Assembly: GCA_021323555.1 (NCBI GenBank)
Contig: JAJONP010000017.1
Location: 1 to 23,049, forward strand
Origin: Gammaproteobacteria bacterium
GTDB lineage: Bacteria > Pseudomonadota > Gammaproteobacteria > DSM-16500
Direction: 5' to 3'
DNA: 23,049 nucleotides
The stretch's first letter is position 1. Each line of letters opens with the position of its first letter. The position numbers and the translations under genes were made by a program. Below the pieces are notes generated by a model. The model was not told the DNA's origin. It made no database searches and was given only the letters and a program-made list of their open reading frames with translations. Below are positions 1 through 6,309 of the stretch, piece by piece.

Positions 1-598
1 ATTCTTTTATTAATTTCACTACCGTAGGTTCAATATAACGTGGCAATAAGTAGCGTATATTAGCGATCACTTTATTCCAATCAACGAGTAAATAAAAAGT
101 CACAACGGGAATGAGTATTAAATTAATGAGCCATTCGACTAAAATAAAACTTGAATGCACTACTGTATTAAGAAATCTTTCGGCCGTGTTGCTTGTTTTA
201 GCCAAGTTGTTAACCAGCGTAGTTTTAATGGAACCCATGTTGGGTTCGTGAATACCCAATTGGTCAGATAGCCAGGGTATAACGGTGTCTTCCCCCCACG
301 CAATAATTCTCGGCAGCATTTCCATTAAATTTGAAATTTGTTTTTGAATGAGTGGAACCAATAAAAGAACAATGAGTATGATCAAAGAAAATAAGAGAGA
401 AAAAATAATAATAATACTTAATAGACGTGGCAAACGCAGTCGCATGAGCTGTGTAACGAGTGGGTTGACTAAATAAGCAAGCAATCCGCCTATGACAAAA
501 GGCATTAATATGGGTGCAAGTAAATATAATAACCCGCCACTGAGAGCAAGCAGAAAAATAAAAAATAATTTATGGCTATCTAATTTTAAGGATTCCAT
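1..598 (-). CDS. AI-2E family transporter (PerM/YdgG-like), N-terminal part, cut by window edge
   Basis: The reverse strand from an ATG at 598 reads open to the window edge, giving 199 residues that begin MESLKLDSHKLFFIFLLALS. It has paired hydrophobic segments near residues 10-45 and 60-85. An amphipathic stretch with LIQKQISNLMEMLPRI follows, and further membrane segments with PVVTFYLLVDWNKV lie near residues 150-175. This is the usual layout of the AI-2E exporter/PerM family, of which about 350 residues would be expected, so roughly the C-terminal 40 percent lies outside the window. Members are inner-membrane permeases of mostly uncertain substrate. The start codon overlaps the last 13 bases of the upstream DUF2066 gene, so the two are probably translated together. 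The DUF2066-perM pairing is, as I recall, common in gammaproteobacteria. The family call is confident; the substrate is unknown. Confidence 0.85.
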   Translation of the reverse strand, partial: MESLKLDSHKLFFIFLLALSGGLLYLLAPILMPFVIGGLLAYLVNPLVTQLMRLRLPRLLSIIIIFSLLFSLIILIVLLLVPLIQKQISNLMEMLPRIIAWGEDTVIPWLSDQLGIHEPNMGSIKTTLVNNLAKTSNTAERFLNTVVHSSFILVEWLINLILIPVVTFYLLVDWNKVIANIRYLLPRYIEPTVVKLIKE

Positions 599-1641
599 TG
601 ATAAACCACCATCGTATCATCATTGCTTGTTTTAATAGGCGTTAGCTTTTTCCCTTGAGCCAGCGTCTGCATAAACGATTCTTCAGTGCTGCGCAGGCTA
701 ATTTTAAGTATGACTTCATTAGTTGTGGTAATTTCTACAATTTCTACATTAGCAACGGGTGTTAATTGATTAAGATAGCGCGTGAGTTTGGCAAAATCGG
801 GATATTGCGTAATACCAGTGACTTTTAAAGTTAAATCTTTCTGGATTGTATCAGTGGTCATCACGGCAAAACGTGTTGCTAGTGTGTTAGTGACATTATT
901 GATTAAGACAGGCAGTATATCAGTCATGTTCTTACCCGCGAGAGTCCAGTCTGATTGGTTATCATCAAATACGAGTTTCCATTTTGAGGTCAACCCGTCA
1001 GCACTTTGTATAATATTACCTATTAGCATCGCATCATTGTCATACCGTTTCGCTGCACTACTTAAATTAGGGATGGCCATGCTACTGACATCGTTTGTAG
1101 AAACCTGGGTTAGATCAGTCACATCCATGAGTGGAAGCAGGAGTGGCAGTCCGCGTTGTGTTGCCAATTCTTTTAACAAGCGAGTTATTTCATTGGTTGT
1201 ATCGCTGCTGATGATTTCGATAGGATGCTTAGGCGCTGTATAAGTCACCCAGGCGATGATCAAGGGACGGTTTTGTCCCCATATAGGCACATCTGCATCA
1301 CGTAGCCATTGGTTAACACCCTCGGCGTCAAATTGAATTTCGAGCAGATAGGGGGTGTTATGATTAGCCAGGGGAGAAGTAGAGTAACCATACTGTTGTA
1401 CCAATGTTTCAGCTGTATTTAAGCGCGCTTTTAACTTTGGGTTATCTATGACTTGGTTATTGCCACTGACTTTAATGAATACTTGGTTTATTCCAAGTTT
1501 CACGCCTTGACTACGTTCCGCCGATGTTTGGGCGGCGACAGGCAAAGTCGCCTTGTAAAGCGCATCTACTTTGACCGCGAACGCTGAGGTAGTGATTAAG
1601 AGCAAATACAAACCAAATCCAGCTAACCAAGTTGTTTTCAT
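586..1641 (-). CDS. DUF2066 domain-containing secreted protein
   Basis: A 351-residue protein with a clear Sec signal peptide (MKTTWLAGFGLYLLLITTSA, cleavage likely after SAFA), so the mature protein should be periplasmic or envelope-associated. The body matches my memory of DUF2066: an early VDALYKATLPVAAQTSAERS stretch, a VFIKVSGN motif, and a PLIIAWVTY segment. The molecular function of this family is not established. The gene ends inside the start of the PerM-like gene (13-base overlap), implying one transcript. In other gammaproteobacteria this gene commonly sits next to purM and perM; here the upstream neighbour is ihfB on the opposite strand, so the purM side has been rearranged or lies elsewhere. 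No clear Shine-Dalgarno is seen beyond GAGGT just before the ATG. Confidence 0.8.
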   Translation of the reverse strand: MKTTWLAGFGLYLLLITTSAFAVKVDALYKATLPVAAQTSAERSQGVKLGINQVFIKVSGNNQVIDNPKLKARLNTAETLVQQYGYSTSPLANHNTPYLLEIQFDAEGVNQWLRDADVPIWGQNRPLIIAWVTYTAPKHPIEIISSDTTNEITRLLKELATQRGLPLLLPLMDVTDLTQVSTNDVSSMAIPNLSSAAKRYDNDAMLIGNIIQSADGLTSKWKLVFDDNQSDWTLAGKNMTDILPVLINNVTNTLATRFAVMTTDTIQKDLTLKVTGITQYPDFAKLTRYLNQLTPVANVEIVEITTTNEVILKISLRSTEESFMQTLAQGKKLTPIKTSNDDTMVVYQWNP

Positions 1642-1912
1642 AGAGGTATAACCTAAAACCTGACCCTAAAAGTAATATTGGCTATAGTACATGAAGATGT
1701 TTCTTTTTGTTATAGGAATAGCTTATGGCTTTTTATAATACCTACATTCAAGCTGTATGTCGATTTCAGGTATTTATAAAAAATTGAACCAATACGATAG
1801 TCGGTAGTAGTACCCCCTCTAGTTTTTTTTTCAAAGATATACTATATTGTTCAATGAGATATAATTCTTTAAGGTATCTAACCAAACGGAGGCGGCACTA
1901 CTGCTGGAAATC
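1642..1912. other. Divergent intergenic region between DUF2066 gene and ihfB
   Basis: 271 bases separate the two divergent genes, so promoters for both should be here. On the plus strand a good -10 hexamer TATAAT lies at 1860-1865, but no convincing -35 sits 16-18 bases upstream. A T-tract (about 1823-1831) precedes it. On the minus strand AT-rich boxes occur near 1725-1735 without a clear pair. A 20-codon frame with an AGGAA leader starts at 1725, but nothing supports it as a gene. Confidence 0.4.
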
Positions 1913-2254
1913 ATGCTGATAAAATCACAACTGATTACTGAAGTGAGTAAAAAGCTATCCCATCTTCCAGAGAAAGATATTGCTCTGGCTGTGAATTACA
2001 TTGTAGCCAAAATGGGTGATGTATTAAGCCAGGGTGGCCGAATTGAGATTCGCAGTTTTGGTAGTTTTTGCCTGCATTACCGCCCGCCTCGTAATGCTCA
2101 TAATCCTAAAACAGGCGAAAGACTCATCACCCAACCTAAGTACGCAGTACATTATAAACCAGGTAAAGAACTGCGCGAGCAAGTTAATGCAAGCCGAGAC
2201 ACGATTCCTTTGCTCGAGGAGGCGGCTGGCGATGCAGATGAGGGTGAGGAATAG
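1913..2254 (+). CDS. ihfB: Integration host factor subunit beta (IHF-beta)
   Basis: A 113-residue HU/IHF-fold protein. Residues 42-60 (GRIEIRSFGSFCLHYRPPR) and 74-90 (KYAVHYKPGKELREQV) match the beta-subunit signatures of IHF rather than HU or IHF-alpha: the GFGSFxLHYR-type strand, the intercalating proline in the NPKTGE arm, and HxKPGKELR at the C-terminal helix. IHF is a heterodimeric nucleoid protein that bends DNA sharply at specific sites and helps transcription, replication and recombination. Typical IHF-beta is about 94-100 residues; here an acidic tail (EEAAGDADEGEE) adds some 15 residues. That tail is encoded where the gene overlaps the opposing 281-aa gene by 71 bases. The ATG at 1913 is preceded by GGAAA at close spacing and by GGAGG further upstream (about 1888-1892), a slightly long spacing. 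The subunit call is confident. Confidence 0.9.
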   Translation: MLIKSQLITEVSKKLSHLPEKDIALAVNYIVAKMGDVLSQGGRIEIRSFGSFCLHYRPPRNAHNPKTGERLITQPKYAVHYKPGKELREQVNASRDTIPLLEEAAGDADEGEE

Positions 2255-3029
2255 AATCTTCTTTAAAAAAACCTTGTATAAGGCTGCTTATTTCAGCCTG
2301 TGTTAAGAATTTTGCTACAGTTATTTTATTATCAGATTGAGGTGATAGAAAAGAGTCTTTTTCATCAGCGACAGATTCGTCATCAGCAGAGAGAGGCAAT
2401 ACTTGGGTTTCGATGGTGCGAGCAATGTTTCTGATGGTGCTATTACCAGAGAGTTCTAAATCACTAGAACCTGCGAATCTTACTACTAGATGTGATATGC
2501 CTTTGGGGCAGCCAGAGCCAGGAAACATTTCTCCGTTTCTTTTATTCATGAGGACATGAATGAGTTTAGCGCGATCAAGGACCCTTTTTTCTGCTTTTTG
2601 TTTTTTAGCCAGTAAGTTAATATTTGTTGAGCTGTAATAAGTTCTAAGCTCTGTGTAATTATTATTTATTTTATAGTTCCACAAAGCAGACAAAAACCTA
2701 AAAGGAGAACTGAGTCCTCGTATAAAACCGTTATTATAAAAATCCATCGCACAATGCCACGATCCTGTGACTAAGCCATAAAGTACCCCACCGACAAAAC
2801 CGATGGTAGCAGCAGTCCCTATCAGTATTCCAAGCACAGTGCAGAAAGCAAAACAACCCTGTGGTTCACTTCCACAATCCAGCAAAGGTGATCTAAGTAA
2901 TCCTTGTACTATTACTCTAATCGCGACACTTGCTGCCCATAGGCCATAACAGATACCTAACACAGCTGAATTAACAAGAGCGCCGTATAAGAGACCGATC
3001 GTAAATATTGGAATACGTTTAAGCGTCAT
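2184..3029 (-). CDS. Orphan membrane protein, 281 aa, function unknown
   Basis: I do not recognise this protein. The N-terminal third contains two strongly hydrophobic glycine-rich hairpins (about residues 6-45 and 59-89, the latter with LGILIGTAATIGFVGGVLYG). A soluble, charged region with KKQKAEKRVLDRAKLIHVLMNKRNGE follows near residues 140-170, and the C-terminus is polar and His/Pro-rich (HPHLHRQPPPRAKE). No signal peptide of classical form is seen; the first membrane segment starts almost at the N-terminus. The final 23 codons lie antisense to the end of ihfB. It lies 60 bases downstream of dcd on the same strand and may be co-transcribed or use its own promoter (see the promoter-like site near 3062-3094). 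Size, hydrophobic hairpins and lack of homology to housekeeping families resemble orphan or effector-like proteins of Legionellales, but that is inference. Confidence 0.6.
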   Translation of the reverse strand: MTLKRIPIFTIGLLYGALVNSAVLGICYGLWAASVAIRVIVQGLLRSPLLDCGSEPQGCFAFCTVLGILIGTAATIGFVGGVLYGLVTGSWHCAMDFYNNGFIRGLSSPFRFLSALWNYKINNNYTELRTYYSSTNINLLAKKQKAEKRVLDRAKLIHVLMNKRNGEMFPGSGCPKGISHLVVRFAGSSDLELSGNSTIRNIARTIETQVLPLSADDESVADEKDSFLSPQSDNKITVAKFLTQAEISSLIQGFFKEDSIPHPHLHRQPPPRAKESCLGLH

Positions 3030-3061
3030 ATAACGTACTTTAATAATAGTAAAGAAAATGC

Positions 3062-3094
3062 ACTATACGCACGAAAACTTAAAAAAATATTAAG
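3062..3094 (-). promoter_or_regulatory. Possible PmrA-type direct repeat plus -10 box upstream of the 281-aa gene
   Basis: On the minus strand CTTAATATT (3086-3094) and TTTAAGTTT (3075-3083) form an imperfect direct repeat separated by 2 bases, and TATAGT (3062-3067) follows 7 bases later as a -10 candidate. In Legionella and Coxiella, PmrA-controlled effector genes carry tandem cTTAATatT half-sites 2 bases apart next to the -35 region, which resembles this layout. The second half-site matches only about 6 of 9 positions, and the first half-site includes the dcd stop codon, so chance is a serious alternative. Confidence 0.25.
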
Positions 3095-3656
3095 CAATGG
3101 GCAATGTCACACCTTTTTGGCCTTGGTATTTCCCCGCGCGATCTTTGTAAGATACTTCACATTCTTCATCTGATTCTAGGAAAAGTAATTGGGCAACACC
3201 TTCATGCGCATAGATTTTAGCGGGTAGGGGGGTGGTATTTGAAAATTCTAAGGTGATATGGCCTTCCCACTCAGGTTCAAGCGGTGTCACATTGACGATG
3301 ATGCCGCAGCGCGCATAAGTAGATTTGCCTACGCATATCACAAGTATATTGCGAGGAATGCGGAAGTATTCAACGCTGCGGGCTAATGCAAAAGAATTGG
3401 GCGGAATAATGCAAACAGGGGCTGTGATATCGACAAAGCTGTGTTGCGAAAATGCTTTAGGATCCACAATCGCTGAACTGATATTGGTAAAAATTTTAAA
3501 TTCATCGGCGCAACGTATATCGTAGCCATAACTGGAAGTGCCATAGGAAATGATTTTGCCTGCAGTGCTTTCGCGTTGTTGCATAGGTTCGAAGGGTGAA
3601 ATCATCGTGTGCTGTTCTGCCATTCGATGAATCCATTTGTCAGATTTGATGCTCAT
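3090..3656 (-). CDS. dcd: dCTP deaminase
   Basis: dCTP deaminase converts dCTP to dUTP, the main route to dUMP for thymidylate synthesis in gammaproteobacteria. The protein is 188 residues from [14 protein letters not shown], the usual length of the long-type bacterial Dcd. It carries [18 protein letters not shown] near the N-terminus, [16 protein letters not shown], and [12 protein letters not shown], whose Glu is the general base of the family, followed by [13 protein letters not shown] and [11 protein letters not shown]. An in-frame ATG 21 codons upstream exists, but the start at 3656 has a GAAGG Shine-Dalgarno at good spacing and matches the family N-terminus. It lies on the same strand as the rpsP operon but 264 bases away with a terminator-like hairpin between, so it is probably a separate transcription unit. 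Confidence 0.95.
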   Translation of the reverse strand: MSIKSDKWIHRMAEQHTMISPFEPMQQRESTAGKIISYGTSSYGYDIRCADEFKIFTNISSAIVDPKAFSQHSFVDITAPVCIIPPNSFALARSVEYFRIPRNILVICVGKSTYARCGIIVNVTPLEPEWEGHITLEFSNTTPLPAKIYAHEGVAQLLFLESDEECEVSYKDRAGKYQGQKGVTLPIA

Positions 3657-3898
3657 GGGATGGTGCCCTTCATTGTTTTTGATAATGATAAATTGTAAGC
3701 CAGCCTGTAGGATATGCAATGGTTTTTTTAGGGCTTAAGGGCTGCAAATCCCTGATCTAAAACCTCAAATCCCAGTACGATTGCCCTGCTTATTCACGCA
3801 ACAATGCCTTCCCGCCTTGGGAATGACACGGCTAAGTGATATTGTTGGGATCGGAGGTGATGGCTCCCACACAACTAAATAAAGAAAGTAAAAGCAGG
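3657..3898. other. Intergenic region between dcd and rplS with REP-like degenerate palindrome
   Basis: This non-coding stretch holds a small inverted repeat TTCCC-gcctt-GGGAA at 3809-3823 within a context (TTCCCGCCTTGGGAATGACACGG) reminiscent of dispersed palindromic repeats found between genes in many proteobacteria. AAGGGctgcaaatCCCT-type short repeats near 3737-3755 are also present. No second copy of this region was found elsewhere in the window, so repeat status cannot be shown. No convincing small gene is seen. Confidence 0.3.
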
Positions 3899-3920
3899 GA
3901 CGGCATATTTTGCCATCGTC
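3899..3920 (-). terminator. Terminator-like hairpin after rplS
   Basis: Immediately after the rplS stop codon the minus strand reads GACGATGGCAAAATATGCCG, forming a short stem (GGCA with TGCC, extended imperfectly by GAC with GTC). CCCTGC and then TTTTACTTT follow. The stem is short and the U-rich tract is displaced by several bases, so it is only a moderate intrinsic-terminator candidate for the ribosomal operon. Confidence 0.35.
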
Positions 3921-4346
3921 TTACTCACTTACTGGATTTTCGGTTGATTCATTAATTTTGTTATTGTTGTTAGTTAATTTTTGTCGAATGCGTGCTGCTT
4001 TTCCGCGTAAATCACGCATATAATACAGTTTGGCGCGACGGACTTCTCCGCGGCGTTTTACTTCAATTGAATCAATAATAGGGCTATAAGTTTGGAACAC
4101 GCGTTCAACGCTAACGCCATGTGCATTTTTACGGACAGTGAATGCAGAATTTAAACCGCGATTACGTTTGGCAATCACAACACCTTCAAAGGATTGTAAT
4201 CGTACGCGCTCACCTTTCCCTTTTCCTTCTCCTTCTGCTTCCTTAACTTTCACTTGCACCTTGATGGTATCACCGGGTGAAAAAGTAGGGATAGTTTTAT
4301 TGGCCGCTTGCATTTGCTCTGCTTCGAGGGTTTGGATAATGTTCAT
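3921..4346 (-). CDS. rplS: 50S ribosomal protein L19
   Basis: L19 sits at the 30S-50S interface. The 141-residue product starts [12 protein letters not shown] and contains [36 protein letters not shown] and [54 protein letters not shown] conserved stretches. E. coli L19 is about 115 residues; the excess is a polar Asn/Lys/Glu-rich tail (after about residue 118), as in some relatives. The ATG at 4346 is preceded by AGAGGA at good spacing; a longer in-frame start nine codons upstream lacks support. It is the last gene of rpsP-rimM-trmD-rplS, but the 219-base gap to trmD is unusually large because a palindromic mobile element lies in it (4391-4561). rplS therefore may depend on read-through of that element or on its own promoter. 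Confidence 0.95.
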   Translation of the reverse strand: MNIIQTLEAEQMQAANKTIPTFSPGDTIKVQVKVKEAEGEGKGKGERVRLQSFEGVVIAKRNRGLNSAFTVRKNAHGVSVERVFQTYSPIIDSIEVKRRGEVRRAKLYYMRDLRGKAARIRQKLTNNNNKINESTENPVSE

Positions 4347-4380
4347 AGTGTATTCCTCTCTTAATCTACTCATAAATCTA

Positions 4381-4390
4381 ACGGTTATTG
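4381..4390. repeat. Left target-site duplication of palindromic element copy 1
   Basis: ACGGTTATTG here is repeated exactly at 4562-4571. The bases on either side of the two copies differ, so the identity is exactly 10 bases and abuts the element ends. Confidence 0.75.
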
Positions 4391-4561
4391 GTCAATGTTC
4401 ACGTCCTAACAGGCAAAGTCCGTATTTGGCCAATCTCGTGCGAAAATTTTATAAAAATCTGCTCACATAGTCCTCGTATTCTGCGCTATTTTTATAAAAT
4501 TTTCGCACAACCTTAGCTCAAATCCGAACTTTTTTTTCATTCAAGAACCGTGTGAACGCAT
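4391..4561 (+). mobile_element. MITE-like palindromic element, copy 1
   Basis: A 171-base non-coding element between trmD and rplS, bounded by an exact 10-base direct repeat ACGGTTATTG (4381-4390 and 4562-4571) that looks like a target-site duplication. The core is a perfect 21-base inverted repeat: arms 4438-4458 and 4488-4508, key sequence GTGCGAAAATTTTATAAAAA, with a 29-base loop. Outer imperfect arms include AAAGTCCGTATTTGGCC on the left against GAGCTAAGGTT/AAGTTCGGATTTGAG read in reverse on the right. The outer ends carry GTTCAC on both sides. A second copy lies at 15516-15688 in the opposite orientation. No transposase is encoded, so it would need to be mobilised in trans. Confidence 0.8.
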
Positions 4562-4571
4562 ACGGTTATTG
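4562..4571. repeat. Right target-site duplication of copy 1, overlapping the trmD stop codon
   Basis: The second ACGGTTATTG. Read on the minus strand it is CAATAACCGT, containing the last trmD sense codon (CAA) and stop (TAA). The inferred insertion therefore landed at the very end of trmD and regenerated its stop codon by duplication. Confidence 0.75.
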
Positions 4572-5303
4572 TTCTTGAATAAATTCCATTAATAATTCTA
4601 GTTGAAATTTATTCAAGTTAAATTTTAATAATAAATCTGGCCTTTTTAGCCAGGTTTTACCTAACGCTTTCTTTAAACGCCAACGCTCAATTTCTTTGTG
4701 GTTCCCACTGATTAATACGTCAGGGACCCTCTGATTTTGAAAATTTTCTGGTCGTGTATACTGAGGGTATTTCAGTAAGCCGGAACTAATAGAGTCCTCT
4801 GCTACAGAATTTTCATGCCCCAATGCACCTGGTATTAAGCGAGTGATAACATCAATCATAGTCATCGCGGCTAATTCTCCGCCTGATAACACATAATCAC
4901 CCATCGACCATTCTTCATCCACTTCCATTTTTAGCAAGCGTTCATCAATACCTTCATAACGTCCTGCTATTAAAATTAAACTCTTTTTTTCATATAATTT
5001 TTTAGCCGTACTTTGCGTAAACCGATCCCCCTGTGGTGATAAATGAATTACCACAGGTTTTATATGCAATGGCGCAGCGTGTTTTGCTGCGTGAATTGCA
5101 TTTTGCAAAGGTTGAGCCATCATCACCATGCCAGGTCCGCCACCATAGGGGCGATCATCAACTTGGTGATGCTTGTTTTGTGCAAAATCTCGGGGATTCC
5201 AGCACATTAATTTTACTAATTTTTCTTTCAGTGCGCGTCCAGTAATACCGTAATCCAGCGCGGAAAACATTTCTGGAAAAAGTGTAATAATACCAAACCA
5301 CAC
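4566..5303 (-). CDS. trmD: tRNA (guanine-N1)-methyltransferase
   Basis: TrmD methylates G37 of tRNAs next to the anticodon using S-adenosylmethionine, preventing +1 frameshifting. The 245-residue SPOUT-family protein has [13 protein letters not shown] at the start, the [14 protein letters not shown] catalytic loop near residues 50-62, [12 protein letters not shown] near 117, and the trefoil-knot cofactor segment [14 protein letters not shown] near 133-146. The start codon is GTG at 5303 (translated as Met), one base after the rimM stop, so it is tightly coupled to rimM. The length is close to the E. coli enzyme (255). The 3' end abuts a mobile palindromic element whose target duplication includes the stop codon. 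Confidence 0.96.
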   Translation of the reverse strand: MWFGIITLFPEMFSALDYGITGRALKEKLVKLMCWNPRDFAQNKHHQVDDRPYGGGPGMVMMAQPLQNAIHAAKHAAPLHIKPVVIHLSPQGDRFTQSTAKKLYEKKSLILIAGRYEGIDERLLKMEVDEEWSMGDYVLSGGELAAMTMIDVITRLIPGALGHENSVAEDSISSGLLKYPQYTRPENFQNQRVPDVLISGNHKEIERWRLKKALGKTWLKRPDLLLKFNLNKFQLELLMEFIQEQ

Positions 5304-5304
5304 G

Positions 5305-5829
5305 TTATATTAATTCCCAATGAACATTTATTATTTGTCTGTCCAAGTCAATATTTTTGACGATGTTTGATAAATAAGGAATTGCATGTTCTTTACTATT
5401 GCTATCATTTTTAATGACTAGCACATCGTTTGAGCCAGTCTCAAGTAAATAAATAACTTTTCCTAATATCGCTCCCTCGTGGTTAATGACCGTTAAACCT
5501 TCTAAATCACTCCAGTAGTACTCGCCCTGTTTCAAGGGGGGAAGCTCGGTGTTTAGGACTGCAATTTTTTTTCCCGTCAGCAGCCGAGCTTGTTCTGGAT
5601 TGTGAATACCAGAAAATTTTACAATAATGCGTTTATGCTGTTCACGGCTCTCTGTACGTTCGATAAGCGACCATTGGTTCGCTTCTTCTATATACCAAGC
5701 GCTATAATTTAGTATATTAGCAGGGGGTTCTGTATAAGTATGAAGCTTAATCCACCCTTGAACACCGTAGGCTGAGCCTAATTTACCTACCACAATATAT
5801 TTAATGTGCCTGGTATCCGTTTCTTTCAT
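5305..5829 (-). CDS. rimM: Ribosome maturation factor RimM
   Basis: RimM binds ribosomal protein S19 and helps 16S rRNA processing and assembly of the 30S head. The 174-residue protein starts [20 protein letters not shown], with the [15 protein letters not shown] motif of the N-terminal beta-barrel, the [13 protein letters not shown] linker typical of the family near residue 100, and a PRC-barrel-like C-terminal part with [11 protein letters not shown] and HAIPYL. It starts five bases after the rpsP stop codon and ends one base before the trmD GTG start, so the three genes are a tight operon. Confidence 0.95.
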   Translation of the reverse strand: MKETDTRHIKYIVVGKLGSAYGVQGWIKLHTYTEPPANILNYSAWYIEEANQWSLIERTESREQHKRIIVKFSGIHNPEQARLLTGKKIAVLNTELPPLKQGEYYWSDLEGLTVINHEGAILGKVIYLLETGSNDVLVIKNDSNSKEHAIPYLSNIVKNIDLDRQIINVHWELI

Positions 5830-5834
5830 TGCAT

Positions 5835-6104
5835 TTACGCAGTTGCTGCTGTTGTTTTCACTTGCGTTTCATAATGCTTAATTAAACAACGTACGCGATC
5901 AGAAGGCTGAGCGCCTTTTGAAAGCCAATACATCGTACGTTCGTGATTGAGTTCTAGAGCAGTATCTTTGCCTGTCGCAATGGGATTAAAATATCCGAGG
6001 CGCTCTACGCAACGACCATCACGCGCGCTGCGTTTGTCACTGACAACTACATGATAAAAAGGGCGTTTTTTTGCACCGCCACGGGATAAACGAATAACTA
6101 CCAT
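5835..6104 (-). CDS. rpsP: 30S ribosomal protein S16
   Basis: S16 is a small 30S assembly protein. The 89-residue product begins [20 protein letters not shown], followed by [19 protein letters not shown] and the [13 protein letters not shown] stretch, all diagnostic. AGGAAG lies at good spacing before the ATG. It leads the rpsP-rimM-trmD-rplS operon, and a near-consensus promoter is present at 6140-6167. Upstream on the same strand the next gene is ffh, but a 3.2-kb opposite-strand gene intervenes. Confidence 0.97.
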   Translation of the reverse strand: MVVIRLSRGGAKKRPFYHVVVSDKRSARDGRCVERLGYFNPIATGKDTALELNHERTMYWLSKGAQPSDRVRCLIKHYETQVKTTAATA

Positions 6105-6139
6105 CTGCTTTTACTTCCTAAAATAATTTAAGGTGTCGA

Positions 6140-6167
6140 ATTATACGGCAGAATTGATTGGTTGCAA
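6140..6167 (-). promoter_or_regulatory. Sigma-70-type promoter of the rpsP operon
   Basis: On the minus strand TTGCAA (6162-6167) and TATAAT (6140-6145) are separated by 16 bases, about 36 bases before the rpsP ATG. A perfect -10 and a 4-of-6 -35 make this a credible promoter for rpsP-rimM-trmD(-rplS). Confidence 0.7.
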
Positions 6168-6251
6168 ACAAATTATTTTTTTATGATACATTAACGGCTT
6201 TAAAGTCTTTTTATATTTGCATTTTGCCTAAATTTGCGAATAAGACAGTTT

Positions 6252-6280
6252 TGTGTGTTAAAATGCACACACTTAAGTGT
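6252..6280 (+). promoter_or_regulatory. Operator-like palindromes and -10 box upstream of the 1052-aa gene
   Basis: Two nested palindromes lie 30-60 bases before the start of the large plus-strand gene: GTGTG-ttaaaatg-CACAC (about 6254-6271) and the perfect 12-base ACACTTAAGTGT (6269-6280). TAAAAT within the first, preceded by TGT, could serve as an extended -10. TTGCGA about 19 bases upstream is a weak -35. This arrangement suggests regulated transcription, but the regulator is unknown. Confidence 0.35.
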
Positions 6281-6309
6281 TCCATGATTAAAACAATGAG
6301 GGTTCCACT

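Noticed and set aside
782..1243. Plus-strand 153-codon frame inside the DUF2066 gene
   Set aside because: Antisense to a well-supported secreted protein and without a credible start or family.
1725..1787. A 20-codon frame with an AGGAA leader (MAFYNTYIQ...) between the DUF2066 gene and ihfB
   Set aside because: Very short, no recognisable product, and located in a promoter region; a single Shine-Dalgarno-like run is not enough.
3809..3823. TTCCC-gcctt-GGGAA as a member of a REP family
   Set aside because: Only one copy was found in this window, so membership in a repeat family cannot be shown; kept only as a description of the intergenic region.
4438..4508. Long hairpin between trmD and rplS as a riboswitch or ribosomal leader structure
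   Set aside because: An inverted full-length copy with flanking 10-bp repeats at 15516-15688 shows it is a mobile repeat rather than a dedicated leader.
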